Notes: generated by a model from the letters alone, not told the origin. Counted from the first letter of the stretch, positions 47,961-60,036 are shown. The stretch is DNA of 64,000 nt from Escallonia rubra (GCA_033065855.1 JAVXUO010003017.1:62001-126000), one strand, 5' to 3'. Translations and numbers: made by a program.

Positions 47961-48450
47961 CGTTGACCGCACGGGCAAAATGGGAGAAGTTGTCCGCGCC
48001 ATTTGGCCGTCCATCCTTTAAGGATGAACAGCCCAGACCTTAAAAAAAAAAAAAAATAGACCGCTACGCATTGTAGCGAACGACTTTTTGACCCTGACAA
48101 TTGTCAGTCAAAAAGTCGTCCGCCACACAGTGTAGCGGATGACTTTTGGCTGACAAGTGTCACATCCTGTCCCCCACTTTGTCTGCCAGATAGTGTGGCG
48201 GACGACGTGGCAGATATACCCAAAAGTACCCTAATTCTCAGCTCTTTTTCTATTTCATTTCCTTGCTTCCATTTTCAGCTTCCTTCAAGCTCCAAGCTTC
48301 AAGTAACTCTCATTGCAAGGGGTATTTTGGTAAAAGAAATCGTCTGCAACACTATGTATCGGACGGTTTCCCTTTTTTTTAAAAGATTTGGGCCGTCTGG
48401 GACGGCTATTCGTGCGGGCAACTTCTCCCATTTTGCCTGCGCGGTCAACG
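47961..48450. mobile_element. MITE with about 35-bp terminal inverted repeats
   Basis: CGTTGACCGC at the left and GCGGTCAACG at the right open inverted repeats that share GGCAAAATGGGAGAAGTT. Just inside lie GGCCGTCC-like blocks, then T/A runs. The interior carries a strong hairpin (48062-48142) and repeated imperfect palindromes of the form CCGC-TACAC-AGTG-TAGCGGACGAC (also about 48176 and 48336). No clear target duplication; the right end runs into a TA microsatellite. No transposase. Superfamily unresolved (possibly Mutator-like). Confidence 0.75.
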
Positions 48451-48502
<52 letters not shown>

Positions 48503-48517
48503 GGGGGGGGGGGGGGG
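48451..48517. repeat. TA-TG-G microsatellite
   Basis: A TA run, then TG repeats, then 16 consecutive G (48502-48517). The G run may be inaccurate in assembly. Confidence 0.9.
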
Positions 48518-48900
48518 CCGATCCCTGTCTACTGGTAGAGAAATAATAATTTCTCCACGTCCACGTGTATCCGTGGATGGCCCAGATTTGACTTTTTTTT
48601 TTCTACCCAAAGTGCTAACCGCCACTCTTATGGGCGGTTAGGATAAAAGCCAGAATTGCCCTTTGCAGTGTAAAATAAACTAACCGCTACAAATAGTGGA
48701 GGTTAATGGCCCACCACCAACAAGCTAACCGCCACTCTTTGTGGAGGTTAGTGGCCCACCATTTAATGCTAACTTCTACAAAGAGTGGGGGTTAATGGCC
48801 CACCACCAACAAGCTAACCACCGGTCTTTGTAGAGGTTGAAATTAATTGGTGGGCTATTAACCTCTACAAAGAGTGTGGGTTAATGGCCCACCTTAAGGT
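48518..48900. mobile_element. Second palindrome-repeat element (partial or old MITE)
   Basis: Same layout as 47961-48450: a terminal part with AATTTCTCC, a ...ATCCGTGGATGGCCCAGA block, a T run, then a string of about 24-bp imperfect palindromes such as AACCGCCACTCTT-TGTGGAGGTTA. About six variants lie between 48640 and 48890, separated by GGCCCACCA. No matching right terminus found. The region 48901-49146 shows nothing recognisable. Confidence 0.5.
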
Positions 48901-49146
48901 TATAAAAAAAATGTCCATGATTAATACACCATAATAATATAAATGTTGAATATGAACGTAAAATACCTATTTAATTTTTCCTATTAAATCTCTTGAGTAG
49001 TTTTTATGTTTTATAGGTAATTATTTCATGTTAGGTATGTTTTTTTTTTTTTACACATAATGATTCAAATAAAATCCTAATAAGTTACCGCATAGGTCAG
49101 ATACAAACTTAGAATGCTTTAAATTAAATTTTGACATATGATTTAC

Positions 49147-50160
49147 TAATAATATAATGAACAAAAACAGTTTACCTTCATAGTATTTGCAATGAACAAC
49201 TTAATAGAAATGAAACCACTCTGAAGTTCAAAGCAATAATTCGGAGATTGAGTACATGACTGCTTCTCATAAACTTGTTTACTTAAGCTAAACAAAGATT
49301 GTATTAACGTAAACTATGGAGTGTCCTTAATTTGATACATAGCACTAATCTCAACAAAGTGAAAGTTTTTTACAGCTGTTCCCTTGCAGACACATAGCAC
49401 ACTTAAAACTTTAGGCTCCATTTGATCAGACCATGTGTAATTTCCTTGCTTAGAACTTGTCACTTGTCATCTGGTCGTTGTTATACTTGATTTGATAGTT
49501 TTATTTGATAATTATCAACTTGTCTCACTTGCACCAGGACGAATAGGCCTTAAGCAAAACTTGTTATCGTACCGATTTCAGTTGTTCTAGTAACGTGACA
49601 TATGCGTATACGTTTTGATAAATCAGCCTTGCTAGACTGATTCACTAGACTGATTCAGTGTCACTTTGCTTTCTACTTTAGAAATGATTTGAAGTGTTCA
49701 CAAGGAAGGATCTCAGTGGACGCGAAAGCGGATAGGATTCCAAGCTTCGTCCACCAACTATGACTATTAATTGCAAAGAAGATGACTTTGAACATCATAG
49801 ATAAATATGAGCCACACACTTTGTAGAAGTATAATCTAGGATATGTTGACATTAACATGAGTGATGACTGACTTTGATAACTAGACTAGAAGTCATTCCA
49901 ATGTGAGCCATGCACTTCGTAGACGTATAATCTAGGATATGTTGACATTGACATGAGTGATGACTGAGTCAAGGCTCCCAACCGAATAGTCTTTAACTCA
50001 CTTTTGTGCCATCAGGAACTCACCGTACGAGTTGAAAAAAGTTAATTTCGTAAACCTCGTTGTCGAACTAAAAATTCTATCGACGTTACTAAATAAATAT
50101 ACTTCCTATCCCATTTTCAGAAATAAAGAGCTGTTAACGACTCTCGAGTTAACAATGTTA
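49147..50160 (+). repeat. Array unit U9 (only the last 1 kb)
   Basis: Enters the unit at the TAATATAATGAACAAAA sequence and continues to the TTAACAATGTTA junction at 50160. It lacks the LTR remnant and GRF pseudogene. Shows that the array structure once continued between the two kinase genes. Confidence 0.9.
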
Positions 50161-53100
50161 TGTATCGGGGGTGATATAAGGATGGTCTGTTATTGCGGGA
50201 AATGCTAGTACCTTAAGGATCTAGCTAGTGTTCATATGCATATGTAACCACAGTGTTCGTGAGCATTGCCTTTGTGGCTTTGCTAAGTGATTACCCTGCA
50301 TTGTCTGTGTCGTTTTGCAAATTTACTCATGTTTAATATATCAATCTGCATTGTTTATAAAGTAATCGAAATTGTTCTTATTGATTTCTGATTTGAGAGA
50401 TTGAGTTAAATCTTTTCCTATATTGCCATTGAAATAAATTCTCTAAATCATTTGTATTCCTTTCTGAAATTTTTAGCGACCTTGCTGAGCTCCTGAAAGC
50501 TCACCCCTTCTTCTGTTCCCTTCTGCAGGTATTAACCATCGGTAGATTTTTGGATTGGTTAGAGCCGGATGATGGAGTTGGTTTAGCATTTTTATTATTT
50601 TGTTTACTTAATCCCTTGCAAGGGAATCATTGTGTAACTCACTAAATTGAGTACTTTAATCTAGTTTTTGCGTTTAAGAATAATTAGTTGAGAAATTGAG
50701 TTATCGTAAAAGTTCTGATAGAGATATTTTTTTGGGTCTTCTTTGCGAATTTGAGATGATTAAATAGTTAAGATTGATCAATTAATTAGCTAACGCTCCA
50801 AAATTTTTGGGGTGTTACATAGTATGTTATATATTCACGATGGAAGTTGCTGTAATTTGGGGGTACTTATTTGGTGCAAAAAATTAGTTAAAGGCATTTT
50901 TTTTGTGTATTCAATAACATTTAGTACTTAATTGATATGAAATAAATAATCAAGGTACTTATTTGGCACACCTGATTTAGAACATGTACTTGTCTGGTAC
51001 AATATTATTCTTCCATTTTGAATATGCCAATGCTCCACAAAGTATTTTTAGGGACTTGTTTGGGACAAAGTAGTGTTAAAAGAAGAAGTATGTGATTTCA
51101 TTTAATAAGTTCAAGCACTAATTTGGTACAAAGTAAGTCGAGGGACACATTTGGAACTGAGTATTGTCCAAAGAAGTATGCGGTTTTCTTTAACCAGTTC
51201 ATGTATTCATTTGGTACGATTTAGTTTTTATAGGTACTTATTTGGTATGTTTTACTTTTGATACTTTTGCTTTTCCTCAAGATCTGCCACTGCTATCACA
51301 TAGCTCAAAACACCAAATCTGACCATTGTACACATTGATATTTCAAACACACACCTAAAACACACATTCTTACGGCTAAAATACCATATTTGTCATTAGC
51401 TCAACGATTTCTCAATAGGGAAAAATGAATTAGATTTGATGCTCTGTTCTTGTTCTTCCTAAACAGAGCCAGATCTAAACATTACATCCATTCTTCAATA
51501 ACATTCCTCCCACTCCCACTCCCACTCAATGTCCGCAACAATATTACAGCCCATGTCAGTGCAAGTGCGGCCTTCAACCAACAATTCATCCTTCTAGCTC
51601 GCTCCAATTCTACGTTGACCAGTGGTGGGTCTCGCCAACGAAAGTACTCACAGTGCTGGAGCTGTAAAAACAGTAAGAGTTTAGTGAAATGTCTGCAAAC
51701 TGAAAATCGCGACACTAAGTAAAGGGTTTCAAGCTGATGGAGCTCCAAAATTAGGATTTTGCAATACTTACACCCATTGTTTCCTCAGCTCCAAAGTCGC
51801 CTCCCGGGGTTTCTAGCCGTCCACAACGTCACAGATCTTGCCCTTTTCATGGTCTTCGTGAAAAACATGCGCTGCTATAGATGGGTGAAACGCGTGTCTT
51901 GTCTTGTATTTTTTCAGCAATTGATAGAGGAGAAAACCCAATTTGGAGGGAATTGAGGTGCGAAAGAGGAGAGAGAAAGCGGGAATTGGTTTTTGGAGGG
52001 AAGGAAGCTGTGAATTTTCCTTGGGAATGTAAAAAGGAGTCAGAGAAAAGGGCGGTCCACGTGGCCATGGGACACGCTTTTATGTCCTTTTTTTTTATAA
52101 TAATACCAGTCCTACCCATTTGATTTTTTAACGGCATCCGTCCTCCGTCAGCTGAGGTACTGATTTGGTACGTTATTTCAAAGGTGGGTTACTTCTTTGG
52201 TGCACCTTCAAAATTGGGTATTAAAGTTGTACAGAATTTAAACTTGAGGGTACAATTTTTGGATTTGCCCTTATTTTTAAAAGATACTTAGAAAATAATA
52301 AAAATGTCTTGTGCAGCAGCAATTTGATCTCAATATGTTCTCCGCATATTTTTATCAGTGAAATTTACTTTTTTCTTTTTTGCGTACTAAATAAATGTTT
52401 TATTTTTTGTTCATCTATATAATTATCAAATTAGAATTAGTAAATATACACAGCGACATTGTTTATTGATATATCACCAGAAGGTTTAATTTTTTTTTTT
52501 TTAACTTCTTTCAACTCGTACAGTGAGTTCCTGATATCACCAGCGACATTGTTGTTATACTTGATTTGATAGTTTAATTTGATAATTACCAACTTGTCTC
52601 ACTTGCGATAGGACGAATAGGCCTTAAGCAAAACTTGTTATCGTACTGATTTCAGTTGTTCTAGTAACGTGACATACGCGTATACGTTTTGATAAATCAG
52701 CCTTGTTAGACTGATTCACTAGACTGATTCAGTGTCACTTTGCTTTCTACTTTAGAAATGATCCGAAGTTTTCACAAGGAAGGATCTCAGTGGACTCGAA
52801 AGCAGATAGGATTACAAGCTTCGTCCACCAACTATGACTATTAACTTTGAACATCATAGATATATATGAGCCACACACTTTGTAGAAGTATAATCTGGGA
52901 TATGTTGACATTAACATGAGTGATGACTGACTTTGATAACTAGACTAGACTAGAAGTCATTCCAATGTGAGCCACGCACTTCGTAGACGTATAATCTAGG
53001 ATATGTTGACATTAACATGAGTGATGACTGACTTTGATAACTAGACTAGACTAGAAGTCATTCCAATGTGAGCCACGCACTTCGTAGACGTATAATCTAG

Positions 53101-53388
53101 GATATGTTGACATTAACATGAGTGATGACTGACTTTTATAACTAGACTAGACTCGAACTCATTCTAATGTTTCCCACGTAATCGTGAGATTTGTGTCAAG
53201 GCTCCCAACTGAATAGTCTTCAACTCACTTTTGTGCCATCAGGAACTCACCGTACGAGTTGAAAGGAGTTAATTTCGTAAACCTCGTTGTCGAACTAAAA
53301 ATTCTATTGACGTTACTAAATAAATATACTTCTCGTCCTATTTCCAGAAATAAAGAGACCGTTAACGACTCTCGAGTTAACAATGTTA
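50161..53388 (+). repeat. Array unit U10 leading into kinase 2
   Basis: LTR remnant 50161-50821, then flank with GRF pseudogene, then the same deleted and partly inverted 3' part as U8, ending at the TTAACAATGTTA junction (53377-53388) and continuing into the kinase 2 leader. Matches U8 closely at an offset of about 10.8 kb. Confidence 0.9.
51482..51850 (-). pseudogene. GRF zinc-finger pseudogene, copy in U10, N-terminus deleted
   Basis: Exon 2 and the 3' part of exon 1 are present, with the same TGA. A 25-bp deletion between two CATG repeats removed the codons for MNTPLCHY, including the first zinc Cys, so this copy has one more lesion than the others. Confidence 0.66.
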
Positions 53389-53732
53389 AAAGGAAAAAGG
53401 GAAACATGAGTAAATGGTGAAGACCATGAGGACCCTTTGCTTGACTACAGTCGACTTGAGAAGCAATAACTTGCCTCGACTTTAATGCGGAGGCAAATGG
53501 AAGTTTCCTCACTGTTAATGCAAACTTGGTTGACCAGGCTGCAACATCTTTTCTCACTGTTAATTTCCAGGAAACCAAACACAACCCAATCATTGACTTC
53601 CTAGTCCACTCGTGCTCGTTTCAGTACTGCTTTTTAAGGAAAGGCAGGCTGGGCATTCATCGCAACACACTGCTTCTTTGAGGGAGAGACAGAGAGCAAA
53701 AACAACGAAGAGACACATTCTTGTTAACTTCC
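53389..53732 (+). promoter_or_regulatory. Kinase 2 proximal 5' flank and likely leader
   Basis: Near-identical to 42573-42916, including the weak TATA-like stretch and the purine-rich leader. Kinase 2 is therefore expected to be regulated like kinase 1 unless distal sequences differ. Confidence 0.35.
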
Positions 53733-56069
53733 ATGGCCAATACCTTGTACTTTCCTCTCCTTCTCCTTCTGCTCTCAGATTTTTCAACAGCAACAGCTCA
53801 ACAAAGACATTCCAATATTAGCCGAGGCTCCTCTCTAACACCAGGCTCAAACTTGTCTTGGCTGTCACCCTCCGGTCTATATGCCTTCGGATTCCACCAG
53901 CAAGGCAACGGATACGCGGTAGGAATTTTTCTTGCCGGAGTTGCCGAAAAGACTATTGTATGGACAGCCAATCGTGACGACCCCCCAGTATCCAAGAATG
54001 CCACATTGCTCTTGACTACTGATGGAAGGCTCGTTCTGCATCCAATGCAAGGCCAAGAGACGAGCATTACTAATCCTGTTGAACCTGCTTCTTCAGCTTC
54101 CATGTTAGACTCAGGCAATTTCGTGCTCTGCAGTTCTGATCACAGAATAGTTTGGCAGAGCTTTGAGCATCCAACTGAAACGCTTTTACCGGGTCAGCGT
54201 CTTACAGCGGGGCAACAGCTGGTTTCTAGCATTTCACAAACTAACCACTCAACCGGAATTTTCCGTCTCAAAATGCAAGCAGAAGGAATCCTCGTCTCGT
54301 ACCCGGTAAAGTCTATAGGAGACAGAAGCCACGATGCATTCTGGGCATCTGACACTTTTGGTGCTAACGTGACTCTAAATTTTGACGATGACGGCCGTCT
54401 ATACTTGCTCGATTCAGGATCCAATCTAATGAATCTAACAAGAGGTGTAAACTTCCAAGGAAGAACAATCTACCTCGCTAAGCTAGATGTGGATGGTATC
54501 TTCCGACTATATTCTCAAAACTTGGATGAGAAACGCAACTGGTCCACCTTATGGTCAACTCCAACAAATAAGTGTGACCCAAAAGGGGTATGTGGCGTTA
54601 ATGCGTACTGCATTCTGAAAGATCTTGAAGCTACATGTGAATGTGTTCCTGGATTTAATCATGTTGACCCAAACGATTCGAGTTCCGGCTGTCAGAGGAA
54701 TTACACAGCAGGAAGTTGCAAAAATGAGGACGGACGGCTCAATTACACCATGAAACCGTTGGATGATACCAAATGGTTAGATAATTCCTATTCTGTTTTA
54801 ACCAAATCAACCAAAGACGACTGTGCAGCAGCCTGTCAGGGGGACTGTAACTGTGATGCCGTGATATTCGAAGACCGATTGTGCAAACTGCAGACTTTCC
54901 CTTTGAATTATGGAAGAAGCTCACCTGGTAGTTTATCCTTTGTTTTTTTCAAGGTGCGTGTACCTGAATACATCACAAACGGAGTCCCGCCAGCTGATCG
55001 GCCCAGCAAGAAAAAGCTGACAGTAGAGATCCTAATCATTGGTGTTTCGCTCGTGGCTTTTGCTTTTCTTGTCTTGGCAATCTTTGGAGCTCTTATTTAC
55101 AGAAGTAATGCTTGGACACATAAAAGGGTTTCTGATAGGGGAAATATTGAACTAGGCGAGGATCTTGCTCCGCGCGCATTTACTTATAGAGAGCTAAAGG
55201 AAGTAACGAATTCTTTCAAAGAAGAGATTGGTAGAGGGTCTTTTGGGGCAGTTTATAAAGGCACCATACAAAACAACCAGAAGGTCGTGGCAGTAAAGAG
55301 GCTAGAGAAAGTGTTAGCCGAAGGAGAAAGAGAGTTTCAGAGCGAAATGAAAGTGATTGGGAGAACCCATCATCGTAACCTAGTCAGACTGTATGGTTAC
55401 TGTCATGAGGGAACAAAGAGGCTTCTAGTGTACGAATACATGAGCAACGGTTCACTTGCAAATATACTTTTCACATCTCAAAATCAGCCAAGTTGGGACG
55501 AAAGAGTTGGAATTTCCCTTGACATTGCCAGAGGTATACTCTATCTGCATGAAGAGTGTGAAACACGGATTGTTCATTGTGATATAAAACCGCAAAATAT
55601 ACTCATGGACAAGTGCAGGTGTGCAAAAATTTCCGACTTTGGATTGGCAAAGCTCCTAAAACCAGATCAGACGAGAACCTTCACCGGAATCAGAGGAACA
55701 AGGGGTTATGTTGCGCCTGAATGGCACCGTAATTTGCCAGTGACAGTCAAAGCAGATGTTTACAGCTTTGGAATTGTTCTGTTGGAGATCATTTGCCGTC
55801 GAAGGACCGTGGACTCGAGCCTTCCTGAGGATGAAGCTATTCTTGAAGAATGGGTCTACCAATGTTACGAGAACAGACAATTAAGTAAACTGGTGGGAGA
55901 TGAGCAGGTTGACGAGAGAAAACTCGATAGAATGGTTAAAGTAGCTCTTTGGTGCATCCAAGAAGAGCCATCACTCCGCCCTTCTATTAAGAAAGTACTA
56001 CGGATGCTAGAAGGTACTGTGGATATCCCGAAACCTCCCGGTCCTACTTCGTCTCTTAGTACCATATAG
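53733..56069 (+). CDS. G-type lectin S-receptor-like Ser/Thr kinase (LECRK3-like), copy 2
   Basis: 778-residue paralogue of the gene at 42917, about 95% identical overall, with the same domain order: signal peptide, bulb-lectin, EGF-like, PAN-like, membrane helix, non-RD kinase with HCD and DFG. All catalytic residues are kept. Differences concentrate in residues about 180-233 of the lectin region (one residue shorter; copy 1 has KTLPTSADAYWSSVTYGVGD, copy 2 KSIGDRSHDAFWASDTFGA). The rest differs at scattered positions. Start chosen at the ATG at 53733 for the same reason as in copy 1. Intact and probably functional. The patch may alter ligand recognition (inference). Both genes lie in the same direction 10.8 kb apart, as a tandem duplication. 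Confidence 0.93.
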   Translation: MANTLYFPLLLLLLSDFSTATAQQRHSNISRGSSLTPGSNLSWLSPSGLYAFGFHQQGNGYAVGIFLAGVAEKTIVWTANRDDPPVSKNATLLLTTDGRLVLHPMQGQETSITNPVEPASSASMLDSGNFVLCSSDHRIVWQSFEHPTETLLPGQRLTAGQQLVSSISQTNHSTGIFRLKMQAEGILVSYPVKSIGDRSHDAFWASDTFGANVTLNFDDDGRLYLLDSGSNLMNLTRGVNFQGRTIYLAKLDVDGIFRLYSQNLDEKRNWSTLWSTPTNKCDPKGVCGVNAYCILKDLEATCECVPGFNHVDPNDSSSGCQRNYTAGSCKNEDGRLNYTMKPLDDTKWLDNSYSVLTKSTKDDCAAACQGDCNCDAVIFEDRLCKLQTFPLNYGRSSPGSLSFVFFKVRVPEYITNGVPPADRPSKKKLTVEILIIGVSLVAFAFLVLAIFGALIYRSNAWTHKRVSDRGNIELGEDLAPRAFTYRELKEVTNSFKEEIGRGSFGAVYKGTIQNNQKVVAVKRLEKVLAEGEREFQSEMKVIGRTHHRNLVRLYGYCHEGTKRLLVYEYMSNGSLANILFTSQNQPSWDERVGISLDIARGILYLHEECETRIVHCDIKPQNILMDKCRCAKISDFGLAKLLKPDQTRTFTGIRGTRGYVAPEWHRNLPVTVKADVYSFGIVLLEIICRRRTVDSSLPEDEAILEEWVYQCYENRQLSKLVGDEQVDERKLDRMVKVALWCIQEEPSLRPSIKKVLRMLEGTVDIPKPPGPTSSLSTI

Positions 56070-56768
56070 TTCATTGTTCAAACCCCCACCCCCACACACA
56101 CACACACAAAAAAAAAAAAGTTGTATTGGTTGCTGCAATATGTGCGTGTAGAACCGTGGATTTGGCCGTAAGTGTTTTGTGCTTTATTATTACTAGTATA
56201 AAGTACGTTCATTACACGTAAATACAGTCGAGAGTAATGTTTGAGATGATATTATCTTTTTTGGAATCAAAATAATATAATTCAATTATGTTCTTATTTA
56301 TTTTGTGACTTGTTTTAGAAGAAATATATATTTGATGTTCACAATTGTAATCAGTTCAATATTTAGAAATATTCTTTTTACGCTTCTGGATTGAAGAAAT
56401 ATTTGATGATATTGTTGAAAATAAAAGCAAATGGAGAAATTAAAGAATGAATCTATGTATTTGTTTTTTTAATTTGTTAAATTAGTTTAATGTTAAGATT
56501 TGTAATTTTCAAGAGCAGATGCTTTGTATTTCATCAATAAGAAATACAAAACACCCGGTCTTCAACTGCAATAACCGAACATATTTTTAGTTTAAATTGG
56601 CGCTATATTTAAGCCTTATTTTTTTATGCATATTTAACCCTTAATCAATTTTTTTTCTATTTTTATTTTTGCAACAAATTTTTTTTCTCTATTGATTTTT
56701 CACGTATTTCAGTTTCTTTATTTTGTTTTTGTTATTGTTTTTCTTTTTTTCAATTGGTTAATTGTTTT
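56070..56768 (+). other. Kinase 2 3' flank
   Basis: Non-coding, with CA and A runs after the stop codon. It matches the kinase 1 downstream DNA, apart from lacking the Helitron (empty site at 56399/56400). Homology ends at about 56768. No other gene. Confidence 0.75.
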
Positions 56769-56774
56769 TCTTAA

Positions 56775-56850
56775 TCAAGGGACATGCATTTTGGTAAAAC
56801 AAACTGTCCGCTACATAGTGTAGTGGACGAATTTTTTTTTTTTTAAAAAA
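56775..56850. mobile_element. Truncated relative of the palindrome MITE
   Basis: AAGGGACATGCATTTTGGTA, CCGCTACATAGTGTAGTGGACGA and a T/A run match the right half of the MITE at 47961-48450 (about 48316-48385). The rest is missing, cut at or near the virus-like element's edge. Confidence 0.55.
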
Positions 56851-57358
56851 AAACCGTTTGTTTAGATATTAAAAGTGCTTTAAAATGTTCTAAAGCATAA
56901 ACTATGGCAAGTAATTCATAATCTAGACTGGTTAAATATTGATTGCTTTCTTTATATTTTCCACTAGCATATCTACATATTCTTTCTTCCTTTTTATTAC
57001 TATATTTATTTGGTTTGCAGTATAAAACCGCTCCCCATCCTTCTTTGCATCCATATGTCTGGACTATTAAGTAATCTGTGTCTAATGGTAAGTACAAGTC
57101 TGGTAAATGTTTAACTTTTTCTTTTATGGTCTTTACTAATCTAATGTCTTCTATATTAAAATGTCTATGACCATTTTTACCGGTTTTATTGTATAGGGGT
57201 CCTATTAATTTACTAAGGTCTTTAAAATAGATTCTGGCTTGATTGACTAATCCTAAGAATGCCTGAATCTGTTTTTGTCCTTCTAGTTTGTCTGGGAAAT
57301 CTAAAATCTTCTTAGATATGTGTTCTTGTAATTTTATTTTGTCATTTCCTATTTCCAT
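56843..57358 (-). pseudogene. Viral polymerase part: RNase H region
   Basis: The 3' part of the pol region. Begins with reverse-transcriptase connection sequence (LGLVNQARIYFKDLSKLIGPLY) and continues into RNase H, recognised by YLIVQTYGCKEGWGAVLY and the SLDYELLAIVYALEHFK block. Fossil part of the element above. Confidence 0.8.
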
Positions 57359-57405
57359 TCCTAAAAATTTAACACTGGTTTTTAAAAGTTATATCTTTTT
57401 CTTGC

Positions 57406-60036
57406 TTAGATTAAACCATGTTTTTCGAAAAGTTTATGTGATAGGTGCTCATGTTCATTTTTGCTACAAACTAAAATATCATCTATATATACTAAAATAA
57501 ATTCATTGTATGGTCTGAAAATACCATCCATTTTACGCTGAAAAATACTTGGTGCTGTCTTAAGGCCAAAGGGCATAACTAACCACTCATATAGACCTTC
57601 AGGTGTAGTAAAGGCCGTCCATTTAATGTCTTCTGGCCACATTTTAATTTGATAAAAGCCTGATTCGCAATCGAATTTGCTAAATATCTTCTTGCCTTGA
57701 ATTTTACTTAAAAGAAAGGTCTTATTTGGGATATTGTAGCTATCGTCTTTAATATTATCATTTAGTCTTTTATAATTTATTACCATTCTACTTTTACCTC
57801 TAATTATTTCTGCATGATTCCTAACTATGAAAGCTGCAGATCTATGAGGACTATTGCTAGGTCTAATTACTTTTAATTGTGTTAAATCTTTAATATGCAT
57901 TTTGAAGTCTTCAGTGTCTAAACTGCTTGTTTCTATGTTTGCTGTTTTAACAATGTAGTCTGGATTAATAACGTCTAATTTACAATATATTTTATTTAAA
58001 TCCCATCTTTTGATAGGATCTTCTCCTATAAATGGTAGTTTTTCTATTGCTTTGAGGATATCATATTTGTTTGTAAAATTACTTATTAGATTATAGCTAA
58101 CTTTTTCTTGGCTGTAAATATCTAAATTTATATTAGAGTCATCTTCTAGGTCTGAATTTTCTAATTCTTCAATTTGTAAGTACTCTTCTCCTATATTAGT
58201 TAAACAACTGTTTGTTTTTCCATTACTACAGTCTTCACATATTTTATTTTTTCCTTTAAGATTAACATAATCCCCACCACGCTTCTGGGCGTACTCTGAT
58301 GGAGTGTCAATATTAATAGGTGTATGTGTGGCGTTTTGTGTTATATGTATAAAGTCTTTAGTAATTGTTAAAGTATTATTGTCTGATATTAAAAAATTTA
58401 TTCCTAGAATAATTTTTCCTTCTGAGTGCGCTATAGGTGCACAGAAAGCTTGCTTAAGAAGATAAGGTCTGCTTTGGGTATTGCATGGTGTTAGAAAAGT
58501 AATAGAGGCATTTGTAATATACTGGGAGTAGTGTATGGGTGTATTAGAAAAACCTACTCCAGTTACGGGTGTTTCAAATGTTTTTATATAAGATAGATCT
58601 GCTAGGCTTGGATCTATAACTGTAATGGTACATCCAGTATCTATAATTGCATTTGTTTCAACTAACTTATTATAATGTCTTACTTGCACTCTTGTAGTAA
58701 TAAGATTATTAAATCTTGCTTGAGTACAAAATTTTTCTATTTTAAAGTCTTGAATATCCTGAATTAAATGTTTATTGTCTCCTATGATTAATTCCTCTGT
58801 TTGTATTTGATTTATTGTTTCTTCTATTTGAATAACTTTTTGCTCAAAGTATTCTAACCTTCTATTAACGTTTTTATCATAATAAGTATCTTTATTTGTA
58901 TTAGGTTCTTTAGGTTTGATTATATCTATGTTATATTTTTGTTTTATACATTTTGTGCATGCTTCTTTATAACATAACTCGCATTTGCATCTAACTTTAA
59001 TTGCTGGATACCATGTGCATATATAGCATGGTATCGTATCTAAACCTTTTTCTATATGCCATTGATGTGTACAATCTTCTTCTAAAGTTAGTTGTTTTTC
59101 TAAAAGTTTGAACATAAAATTATATACTTCAGTATTTTTTAAGGAGTTTATGAAAGTATCTAGTTTATCTGTTGTTTCTACTGGAAGATCTTCTTCTTCC
59201 TCATCACTACTTATAGAAAAGATGTCTTCTATATATTCATTTATAGATTTAATGCTATATATACTTTCTGTATCGCTTAAAGTTTCATCTACTTCTAAGA
59301 GATCTTCATTGGTATTATTAACTATCATTGCTTTAAAGTTATTATTATTATGTCTTCTAGGACAACTAGAACTTAAATGGTTTGGTTCTCCACAAGAATA
59401 ACATGTAATTTTATTTTCGTATATCCTTATATTATCATATTTCCTAACATGCTTAGGATTTAAAAAGGGTTTTCTAGCTTTGCTTTTTCTTAAGTAATAA
59501 GTTTTTCTAGGTTGTTTATATCTTTTATAAGTTCTTCTAGTATATTTAGGTCTTGATTCTTCTTGACCATAGTGTTGTGAAGTATATATTTCTTTACAAA
59601 AGCTTGTTTCGTTTTTAAGCTGTCTAGATATTTGTATGTTTGTACATTTAGAAACTAATATTTCTATGACATGTTCAAAGATGCTCCCTAAAGAAGGTGT
59701 CCATTTAGGATCACTATATGTCTTTTTAACTGTTTCATATATTTCTCTTCCTAAAGCTCCTGGTAATTTATTTAAAAACTTATCTACTACTGTGGGGCTG
59801 TAAATATTGCCACTTTGTGAGGCAAAGTAATAGTATTCTTGCATGAATGGTTTTATATTATGCCAGTTGTATAAATGTACTTGTTCTAATTTTCTGGCTG
59901 CTTCTGTTTGTATTAGGGTATCTCCTGTATTAGGATTTCTTCCTGTTAAAATTAATTGTATAGTGTTTACGAAATTATAAGGGTTTGGTCCTAGGTCTGC
60001 CATTTGTTTTAAATCATCTGGAAATGCCTTTGCCAT
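57406..60036 (-). pseudogene. Viral capsid C-part, zinc fingers, protease and reverse transcriptase
   Basis: The longest surviving frame. From the N-terminus: capsid core; a basic stretch (about 160-205); zinc knuckle CYSCGEPNHLSSSC (about residue 213); an acidic region; a second Cys-rich motif (about 340-370, CYIC ... CKCELCYKEACTKC); an aspartic protease with AIIDTGCT (about 466); and reverse transcriptase with the FSKFDCESGFYQIKM block and YIDDIL (about 848). These are the standard caulimovirid capsid-polymerase domains in order. Fossil; not claimed functional. Confidence 0.88.

Noticed and set aside
47961-48450. Target-site duplication for the palindrome MITE
   Set aside because: Left flank is AGCTGATC and right flank is TATGTATA. 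Any TA match is explained by the microsatellite.
48195-48641. 148-codon plus-strand frame
   Set aside because: It runs through MITE sequence, a TA/TG microsatellite and a poly-G run. The product is low-complexity.
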